19,309 bases of DNA from JBBQVS01 sp964250805. Lineage in GTDB: Bacteria > Chloroflexota > Ktedonobacteria > Ktedonobacterales > Ktedonobacteraceae. Positions 14,030 to 19,309 of this stretch are shown here, one piece after another. Numbering within the stretch: the stretch's first letter is position 1; each line of letters begins with the position of its first letter. Location: positions 1 through 19,309 of the forward strand of contig CAXUHG010000110.1 of assembly GCA_964250805.1 (NCBI GenBank). The letters are read 5' to 3'. The notes below the pieces were generated by a model, which searched no databases, was not told where the DNA came from, and saw only the letters and a program-made list of their open reading frames with translations. The position numbers and the translations under genes were made by a program.

Positions 14030-15394
14030 ATGATGAAACAGGCCGAGGAGAATTCCTATCCCAACTACATTAAGCATGTGATCAAGTACAAGGGTTATAC
14101 CATTCAGGGAGTTGCCGACAAAGTTGGTATCTCCCGTCGCACCATGACAGATTACACGACGTGCAAGCGGCCTGTGCCGAGGGACATCATCAGAAGGCTT
14201 GCTCGTTATCTAAAATGCTCAATCTACGAATTGATGGCAGAACCCGTACATTCATCTTTGTCTCTTGAGTCAGACGAAAGCAGAGATGTTCTCCTGCTAA
14301 GAGACGATATACCATCTTTGACGATAGAACCAGGAAGCTACGAAATGGATACCTTACGTCGCCAGATGCTGCAGCAAGTACTCAGCGCAGGCGGTCTCAT
14401 CGTGACAGCACCGATGTATGATATGCTACGTGCCGTTGAAAGTGCGTTGGATACTCCTGCACACAAGCAAGACAGAACGATAAGTAGTGCGGAGCGCGAA
14501 GAGTTCTTGATCCAATGTGGTGCGAGTGTGACGGCATGCTGGTATCTTATGCGCGGCAACCAGCTTGCGGTGATCGAACAGGTACTTTCGACCTATCTGC
14601 CTCGCTTGCATTCGCTGGTCTACTCATCTGCTTATCGAAAGGTAGCGGCAAGTCTTCTAACACAAGTCTATAGGCTGTATGGAATACTAGCAACTCATAC
14701 AAAAAATCTTCATGCACGCGAAATTTATTGTAAACAAGCAGTGTACTACGGCGGTTTATCTGAGGACACGAATTTACAGGCTGTTGCTTTTGCAACGTTG
14801 GCAATAACTTTTCGCTATAATCAAAATCCTGCAGGAGCAATTGAAGTGTGTCAAAAAGCTTTGCTTCATGAAAGAAACATTTCGCCTTTAATGCTGTCAA
14901 AGCTATATTCTATTGGTTCTACTGCCTATGCGCAACAAGAACAAGAGCAAGAGGCATTACGTTATCTAGCTCTAGCTCAAGAACTCTATCCTGAACATCC
15001 TGAAAACGACCCCAGTTTCTTATATGCCGATTTTAGCCTTACTTTGAATCGTGGACAAGCAAACCTTGCTTTGACAAGACATGTTCATGATGGTTCCAAC
15101 ACGTATGCTCTTCAGGCACAAAAGACTCTTTCCCTTGCTGAGACTAGTCAAATGGGAGAAACCATATCAGAGCGCACCCGTGTTGAAATTATGAATTATC
15201 AGGCTGAGGCATCGCTTGCTTTATCAGAGCGTGATGCATTTTGCCATTATCTGACAATGGGAGTAGAGGGAGCGAAGGCATTAGGGAGCCAGAAACGGCG
15301 TGAAGAGGCGATGCATGTGTATAAAGAGGGGCGGAAAAAGTGGCCTAATGAGGTGAAAATCAAAGAACTAGCTGATTTGTTCTTAATAGACTGA
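14030..15394 (+). CDS. XRE-type helix-turn-helix regulator with TPR-like C-terminal region
   Basis: The 454-residue protein has an XRE/Cro-type DNA-binding domain at about 12-71 (TIQGVADKVGISRRTMTDY, recognition helix near 33-43). A helical-repeat region at about 190-445 shows TPR-like pairs, for example residues 226-245, 248-283 and 300-325. Such proteins often bind a peptide or partner protein through the repeats, but no effector can be named. I chose the ATG at 14030 after an AAGGGG-type site. The open frame reaches back to 13952, but that segment contains the promoter and an unlikely Cys-rich peptide. The second half is richer in AT and in A/T-ending codons than the first, so the two parts may have different histories. 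It ends in a strong terminator. Confidence 0.85.
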   Translation: MMKQAEENSYPNYIKHVIKYKGYTIQGVADKVGISRRTMTDYTTCKRPVPRDIIRRLARYLKCSIYELMAEPVHSSLSLESDESRDVLLLRDDIPSLTIEPGSYEMDTLRRQMLQQVLSAGGLIVTAPMYDMLRAVESALDTPAHKQDRTISSAEREEFLIQCGASVTACWYLMRGNQLAVIEQVLSTYLPRLHSLVYSSAYRKVAASLLTQVYRLYGILATHTKNLHAREIYCKQAVYYGGLSEDTNLQAVAFATLAITFRYNQNPAGAIEVCQKALLHERNISPLMLSKLYSIGSTAYAQQEQEQEALRYLALAQELYPEHPENDPSFLYADFSLTLNRGQANLALTRHVHDGSNTYALQAQKTLSLAETSQMGETISERTRVEIMNYQAEASLALSERDAFCHYLTMGVEGAKALGSQKRREEAMHVYKEGRKKWPNEVKIKELADLFLID

Positions 15395-15413
15395 ATGGAA
15401 AGAAAATAATTGG

Positions 15414-15448
15414 GAAAACAGGAAGACTCTTGCAGTCTTCCTGTTTTC
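15414..15448. terminator. Bidirectional terminator between convergent genes
   Basis: Perfect 15-bp arms GAAAACAGGAAGACT (15414-15428) and its complement (15434-15448) enclose a 5-base loop, with U-rich ends on both strands. It serves the XRE-TPR gene and the phosphatase gene. Confidence 0.85.
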
Positions 15449-15458
15449 TAAAAGAAAC

Positions 15459-16142
15459 TTATTGCAGCTTCAAATGTGCCACATCATTCAACACAAATAC
15501 GACGCGGTGATCGCCGTTGGCGTGTATCAACGTGATAGACGTATTGGCGCATGGAAAAAAGAAGTCGCGTTTCAGTCCGATGGCTTCGGCGGCGTAGGCG
15601 TTGATGGTGCCGCCATGTGCGAAGACTAGTACGCGCTGCCCGATATGCTTGCTGGCAATTTCGTCTATGCCTGCGACAACACGCTTGCGAAACTCCTGCG
15701 AGAGTTCACTATCAGGAATAGCATTCCAACTGCCCTCCGCACCAGCTTTACGCACAATCTCGACCTGACGTTCCTGTAGTGCTTTACTGAGCGTCGTGAG
15801 GTCGTCGCCCTCCTTGACCTCTGGTAGGGGAGAGACGTTGCCGAGGCGAATCTCCTTGATGCCTTCCACTATCATAAGTGGTAGCTTGAGGTATTCGAGC
15901 AGTGGCGCGGCTGTCTGCTGACAGCGCAACAATGGGCTACTGTACGCCGCATCGAAGGAGGTATCTTTGAGCCGTTCAGCGAGTGCCTGCGCCTGCTCTC
16001 GTCCCGTTTTGCTCAAAGGCAGGTTGTCATAAACGCCGCTGGGAATGATCTCTTCCGCGCCTGGAATGGCGTCGCCGTGTCGAATAAGAAATAGTTCTGC
16101 GGCATTACTGCGCCGCAACAAAAAAGGGTCGTTAGTGTTCAT
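15459..16142 (-). CDS. Histidine phosphatase family protein (phosphoglycerate-mutase-like)
   Basis: This 227-residue protein carries the RHG signature LIRHGDA (19-25) with catalytic H22, plus R73 (SSPLLRCQQTA), acid E97 (IKEIRLG) and the second histidine H176 (VFAHGGTI). These form the phosphate pocket of the two-histidine superfamily. Members dephosphorylate sugar phosphates, nucleotides or phosphoproteins, or act as mutases; the specificity here is unknown. A short polar N-terminal extension (1-14) precedes the core. The start has an AGGA-type site. The gene lies downstream of a MITE-like element on the same strand as the acyl-CoA dehydrogenase; the element may separate their transcripts. 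Confidence 0.9.
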   Translation of the reverse strand: MNTNDPFLLRRSNAAELFLIRHGDAIPGAEEIIPSGVYDNLPLSKTGREQAQALAERLKDTSFDAAYSSPLLRCQQTAAPLLEYLKLPLMIVEGIKEIRLGNVSPLPEVKEGDDLTTLSKALQERQVEIVRKAGAEGSWNAIPDSELSQEFRKRVVAGIDEIASKHIGQRVLVFAHGGTINAYAAEAIGLKRDFFFPCANTSITLIHANGDHRVVFVLNDVAHLKLQ

Positions 16143-16180
16143 ATATAATTCCTATTAGTTCTCCAACCTTGATTAAAAGA

Positions 16181-16318
16181 TTTCGTAGGGACCAGATGTA
16201 TCGCGTCCGTTGCTCAATTTATTGAGCGAGATCGTAGCAAATTCTGTCAAGACATTTCAACTATGATCTCGCGTGATAAATCACGCATTCGGACGCGATA
16301 CATCTGGTCCCTACGAAA
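16181..16318. mobile_element. MITE-like element, family A, copy 2
   Basis: It has the same 29-bp terminal inverted repeats as 666-804 but lies in the opposite orientation. Interior parts match the reverse complement of copy 1 (GCGTGATAAATCACGC, GCTCAATTTATTGAGC, each a small dyad), and the centre has diverged. It begins 22 bases after the dehydrogenase stop and could fold into a long RNA hairpin that ends that transcript. Confidence 0.85.
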
Positions 16319-16339
16319 TCTCCTAATTGTTCTCTTCTC

Positions 16340-17548
16340 TCACGAATTGAGCTGCTTCACAACCGAGCGAGCCAGCGAGCGTTTGTGTACCTCATCCGGT
16401 CCATCAACAATATGCATGACGCGTCCATGTGCCCACATCGAGGCTAGCGGGAAATCGCCGCTAACGCCAGCACCGCCGAAGAGTTGAATAGCGCGGTCAA
16501 CGACGTTCGTATGTAGAGCAGGGGCGGCAATCTTAATCATTGCGATCTCGTCCTGAGCCGCCTTCTTACCGAGCGTGTCGATTGTCCACGCCGCCTTGAG
16601 CGTTAGAAGGCGCGTCTGCTCAATCTCGATCTTGGATTGCGCGATCCAGTCCTGCACCATGCCTTGCTCCGAGAGTGGTTTGCCAAAGGCCACGCGTTCG
16701 GCAGCCCGTTTGCACATCAATTCGAGGGCGTATTGTGCCGCACCGATGGAACGCATGCAATGGTGAATACGTCCTGGACCGAGACGTGCCTGCGCAATTG
16801 CGAAGCCGCCGCCCTCTTCGCCGAGAAGATTGCTCACGGGCACGCGCACATTGTCGAACGTGACCTCACAATGGCTCTCGTTATCGATATAGCCCATCAC
16901 CGTGAGATTACGCACAACCGTAACGCCAGGAGTGTTCTTAGGCACAAGCACCATGCTCTGTTGTCTGTGACGGTCGGGCGTATTCGGGTTGGTCTTGCCC
17001 ATCACGATAAATATTTTGCAACGTTCGCGGGCCGCGCCAGACGCCCACCACTTGCGCCCATTGAGAACGTATTCGTCGCCCTCACGCGTGATTGAAAGCT
17101 GAATATTCGTGGCGTCCGAGCTGGCAACATCAGGTTCCGTCATTGCGAAGGCCGAGCGAATCTCGCCATTGAGCAACGGTTGTAACCATTGCTGTTTTTG
17201 CTCCTCCGTGCCAAACTGAGCCAGAATCTCCATATTGCCAGTATCAGGTGCGGAACAATTAAACACCTCAGATGCCCAACCAATGCGTCCCATGATCTCC
17301 GCAAGCGGCGCATATTCTAGGTTGGTGAGTCCTGCCCCGTATTCTTTATCTGGCAAGAAGAGATTCCATAGTCCTGCCGCCCTTGCCTTTACCTTCAACT
17401 CATCGACAATCTCGGCATGATGATGTGGGTCGCTAGAGGTGGCAATCTGCATATCATAGGTGGCTTCGTTAGGATAAATATACTCATCCATAAATGCATT
17501 AACACGCTTGCGTAAATCGTTGATCTTCTCTGAATAGGCAAAGTCCAT
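16340..17548 (-). CDS. Acyl-CoA dehydrogenase
   Basis: The 402-residue flavoprotein has a full-length acyl-CoA dehydrogenase build: helical N-terminal domain (1-130), beta domain with FAMTEPDVASSDATN (134-148) and GRKWWASGA (164-172), and C-terminal helical domain with AFGKPLSEQG and QLFGGAGVSG (355-364). It oxidises an acyl-CoA to the trans-2-enoyl-CoA with FAD and passes electrons to ETF. The end DGPDEVH (382-388), in place of a YEGT motif, matches the ACAD10/11-like branch, whose members act on long or branched acyl-CoAs; chain preference is not visible. No beta-oxidation partner lies nearby. A TATAAT box is seen on the minus strand at 17600-17605. Confidence 0.94.
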   Translation of the reverse strand: MDFAYSEKINDLRKRVNAFMDEYIYPNEATYDMQIATSSDPHHHAEIVDELKVKARAAGLWNLFLPDKEYGAGLTNLEYAPLAEIMGRIGWASEVFNCSAPDTGNMEILAQFGTEEQKQQWLQPLLNGEIRSAFAMTEPDVASSDATNIQLSITREGDEYVLNGRKWWASGAARERCKIFIVMGKTNPNTPDRHRQQSMVLVPKNTPGVTVVRNLTVMGYIDNESHCEVTFDNVRVPVSNLLGEEGGGFAIAQARLGPGRIHHCMRSIGAAQYALELMCKRAAERVAFGKPLSEQGMVQDWIAQSKIEIEQTRLLTLKAAWTIDTLGKKAAQDEIAMIKIAAPALHTNVVDRAIQLFGGAGVSGDFPLASMWAHGRVMHIVDGPDEVHKRSLARSVVKQLNS

Positions 17549-17615
17549 GTCTCAGCTCCTCCATTGGTGCTAGTCGTCGTTCTGTTGTGACTATACCACA
17601 TTATATCTTATGCTT

Positions 17616-17670
17616 AGTAAACAACACATGGGCTTCTCAGCAATGCCGAGAAGCCCATGTGTTGTTTGCT
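17616..17670 (-). terminator. Terminator of the membrane-protein gene
   Basis: 23-base arms (17616-17638 and 17648-17670, around ACAACACATGGGCTTCTC) pair with a single G-T wobble and a 9-base loop, 12 bases after the stop on the minus strand. The 3' arm ends GTTGTTTACT. Confidence 0.8.
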
Positions 17671-17682
17671 GAATGCTATCCT

Positions 17683-18264
17683 TTATTGGTAGTTGTTTGG
17701 TGGAGGTGGATTTTGTGTTGGATACGAGTTCTGCACTGGTGGAACTCCCTGATTCGATGTCGGTGTTACGCCTCCTTGATAAAGCGATTCCTGATATGGA
17801 GCCGCCTGTGGTGCGCGGCTTCTACCAATGGCACCACCAATAGCACCAAGGCCAGCACCGATACCAGCAGCAACGGCAAGAGCAATAACTATACCGATAA
17901 TGGCTCCAACGATGAGAATCGAAGTCGCAACGTGTGCGCCAGTGGTTGCTATAACGCTGATGCCTAGTGCGATAAGGATGATTGTTAGAATGCCACTGAT
18001 GATCGCGGCTATGATACCAGCGATAAGCCCTGCTATTGCGCCTGAACCAACTCTTCCTGTAATCGCCGATGCTCGATAACCTGCTAGTCCGTAACCGAGG
18101 ACAACAATGATGAAGAAAATGACACCAACGATAGTAGCTGTGATACCAGTGAGATGAGCAAGGTTGGTAATCAAACTACTAATAATATTGATTATGCCTA
18201 GAATCACACCGAAGATGAGACCTTGTTGAACGCCTGGATTACCACTACGAGGTGAAGCTGCCAT
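17683..18264 (-). CDS. Small four-helix membrane protein with Pro/Asn-rich tail
   Basis: I do not recognise a named family. The 193-residue protein has hydrophobic Ile/Gly/Ala-rich segments at about 15-37, 40-63, 74-107 and 111-146, packed with small residues (GAIAGLIAGIIAA; GIGAGLGAIGG). These are followed by a 45-residue tail rich in Pro, Gln, Asn and Tyr (148-193). The layout resembles DUF-type integral membrane proteins with a cytoplasmic or surface tail, and no transport or catalytic motif is visible. The start has an AAGGAG site with 8-base spacing. It is a single-gene unit bounded by its own terminator. Confidence 0.8.
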   Translation of the reverse strand: MAASPRSGNPGVQQGLIFGVILGIINIISSLITNLAHLTGITATIVGVIFFIIVVLGYGLAGYRASAITGRVGSGAIAGLIAGIIAAIISGILTIILIALGISVIATTGAHVATSILIVGAIIGIVIALAVAAGIGAGLGAIGGAIGRSRAPQAAPYQESLYQGGVTPTSNQGVPPVQNSYPTQNPPPPNNYQ

Positions 18265-18507
18265 ACAAAACTCCTTTTCATGGGAAAATAAAAGCTATCT
18301 TCCTACTAATACGTACAATACACGATTAACACGATTGTTTCCAGTGACTCTTGTTACACGAAAAACTCAAGTATAGAGTTTCATATCTTCGTCACTACTT
18401 TATAGAACGCATAAGAATTCAGATTATCAAACGTAATTACTCCGAAAAAGTGCCGATAGAAAAAAGCAACGGAATAATTCCTCTTATGGCCCTGTTATGT
18501 ATGGCAG

Positions 18508-18534
18508 TTAGCAATAAGCAAACGAGATTGCTAA
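18508..18534. promoter_or_regulatory. CIRCE-like HrcA operator, distal
   Basis: TTAGCAATA-N9-GATTGCTAA matches the CIRCE consensus TTAGCACTC-N9-GAGTGCTAA in 15 of 18 arm bases with the exact 27-base span. It has 8-bp perfect self-complementarity. It lies about 150 bases upstream of the transcription start of the Clp gene. Confidence 0.6.
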
Positions 18535-18623
18535 ATTTCCTACAGATACGGAGCGATTTGCGGAATAACTTTCCTCTCATGAACGTTATAGTAAGTGAAT
18601 TGGCAATCACGAACCGAGACTGC

Positions 18624-18652
18624 TAGACAGAAACGAACGAGTATGCTATACT
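18624..18652 (+). promoter_or_regulatory. Promoter of the ClpE-like gene
   Basis: TAGACA (18624-18629), a 17-bp spacer and TATACT (18647-18652) with a TGC extension form a strong housekeeping-type promoter. The predicted start is near 18659, with a leader of about 70 bases. Confidence 0.7.
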
Positions 18653-18679
18653 TTAGCAGTCACCTGATTTGTTTGCTAA
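18653..18679. promoter_or_regulatory. CIRCE-like HrcA operator, proximal
   Basis: TTAGCAGTC-N9-GTTTGCTAA matches the CIRCE arms in 15 of 18 bases and has the same 27-base span as the distal site. It starts directly after the -10 box and covers the start of transcription, as in HrcA-repressed genes. Confidence 0.65.
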
Positions 18680-18728
18680 ATCGGATGTTTGACATCCATG
18701 CAGAATAGAATGAGGAGCATTTAAGAAT

Positions 18729-19309
18729 ATGAAATGCGAACGTTGTCAAAAGAACCCCGCCAGTGTGCGCGTTGACCAGATGGTCAACGGACGCCGCGAG
18801 CAGCATTTTCTCTGCCAGCAGTGCGTTACTGAGCTGATGGGTGCTATGAATTCAATGGGCGACGAGAGTCAGCCTGAGTCCGGTGCTCCCTTTGGTTTTT
18901 CCGCCAATAACAACAAATCCGCCTCCTCCGCGAACGGCGTCAATACTGCCACCGCAGAGCGCACGGCTAAAAATAGTAAAACTCCTACACTCGATGAATT
19001 TGGGCGCGACCTGACCGCCGAGGCTGCTGAGGGCAAACTTGATCCCGCCGCCGGTCGTCAGCGTGAGATGCGCCGCATGATTACTGTGCTTGGTCGTCGT
19101 CAGAAGAACAATCCTGTTCTGATCGGTGAGCCGGGTGTTGGTAAGACCGCCATTGTCGAAGGACTTGCCCGTCGTATTCAAGAGGGCAATGTACCCGCTA
19201 ACCTGCGCGGCAAACGTATCATCTCGCTGAATATCGGTGGCATGGTTGCAGGTGCAATGTTCCGAGGACAATTCGAGCAACGCATCAAGTCAATTCTCGA
19301 AGAGTTGCG
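18729..19309 (+). CDS. ClpE-type AAA+ unfoldase with N-terminal zinc finger (3' end outside window)
   Basis: The 193 visible codons encode a short zinc finger with C3, C6, C29 and C32 (CxxC...CxxC, as in ClpE and McsA). A Ser/Asn/Ala-rich linker follows (about 45-85), then the start of the first Clp ATPase domain: TLDEFGRDLT (87-96), NNPVLIGEPGVGKT with Walker A at 133-140, and FRGQFEQR. Unlike ClpA/ClpB/ClpC there is no double Clp-N repeat domain. Such proteins unfold damaged substrates for ClpP after stress. GR(Q)REMRRMI replaces the more usual GRDEEIERVI, a mild change. The start follows GAGGAG with 11-base spacing. Two CIRCE-like sites suggest heat-shock control. The remainder, including Walker B and the second ATPase domain, is beyond the edge. 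Confidence 0.9.
   Translation, partial: MKCERCQKNPASVRVDQMVNGRREQHFLCQQCVTELMGAMNSMGDESQPESGAPFGFSANNNKSASSANGVNTATAERTAKNSKTPTLDEFGRDLTAEAAEGKLDPAAGRQREMRRMITVLGRRQKNNPVLIGEPGVGKTAIVEGLARRIQEGNVPANLRGKRIISLNIGGMVAGAMFRGQFEQRIKSILEEL

Larger units (their letters stand above)
18265..18728. other. Divergent intergenic region carrying Clp-gene control sites
   Basis: No gene is supported. The right part holds two CIRCE-like dyads, a promoter, and a short leader hairpin GGATGT-TTG-ACATCC (18683-18697) before the ribosome site GAGGAG (18712-18717). The left part (18265-18500) is AT-rich and probably holds the promoter of the membrane-protein gene, which I cannot place. Confidence 0.65.

Noticed and set aside
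18351..18626. Open frame of 91 codons on the plus strand before the Clp gene
   Set aside because: It begins with TTG without a ribosome site, has no recognisable domain, contains the distal CIRCE-like dyad and ends inside the -35 box of the Clp promoter.
18852..19280. 142-codon open frame on the minus strand
   Set aside because: It lies fully opposite the Clp gene, whose zinc finger and Walker A are clear; it is a shadow frame.
1..19309. CRISPR array, tRNA or rRNA genes
   Set aside because: No regularly spaced direct repeats and no cloverleaf or rRNA-like sequence were seen by eye. The repeats present are inverted and dispersed.

Overview
The window reads as a chromosomal segment of a free-living, soil-type bacterium with a broad metabolism. 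Base composition is mid-range. I infer a member of the Chloroflexota, probably Ktedonobacteria, from the mix of a kinase-like domain in a large fusion protein, an XRE-TPR regulator, a Tat-exported multi-module glycosidase and many short palindromic repeats. No rRNA, tRNA or other marker fixes the taxon. There is one assembly gap (Ns 6909-6998), and the last gene runs off the right edge.

Layout: a single-domain response regulator (132-563, -) diverges from a GNAT acetyltransferase (911-1492, +), with a palindromic MITE-like element between them. Next comes a 1013-residue protein (1615-4656, -) that joins a degenerate protein-kinase domain to a complete DinG/XPD-type Fe-S helicase; a sequence matching a Gram-positive LexA box lies just downstream of its promoter. 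Upstream of it are a Tat-exported GH43-like glycosidase with two carbohydrate-binding modules (4799-6769, -) and the gap, which is flanked by inverted termini. A NAD-salvage pair follows: a NrtR-like Nudix regulator (7326-8054, +) and a nicotinamidase-like cysteine hydrolase (8209-8937, +). A promoter-operator upstream looks designed for repression.

The middle holds a MerR-like regulator (8945-9958, -) that carries an in-frame palindromic repeat, another MITE-like element, and an orphan gene (10238-11611, +). This faces a prfA-HAD pair (13514 to 11656, -) across a 31-bp perfect inverted repeat. The right part has an XRE-TPR regulator (14030-15394, +), a histidine phosphatase (15459-16142, -), a second copy of the first MITE, an acyl-CoA dehydrogenase (16340-17548, -), a four-helix membrane protein (17683-18264, -) and the 5' end of a ClpE-type zinc-finger AAA+ unfoldase (18729 to the edge, +).

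The strongest signals are regulatory and architectural: the pseudokinase-DinG fusion with its SOS-type operator; two CIRCE-like (HrcA) operators before the Clp gene; the dyad overlapping a near-consensus promoter before the Nudix regulator; and a population of short inverted-repeat elements, one of them inside a reading frame. Most of the convergent gene pairs are separated by long, nearly perfect hairpins.
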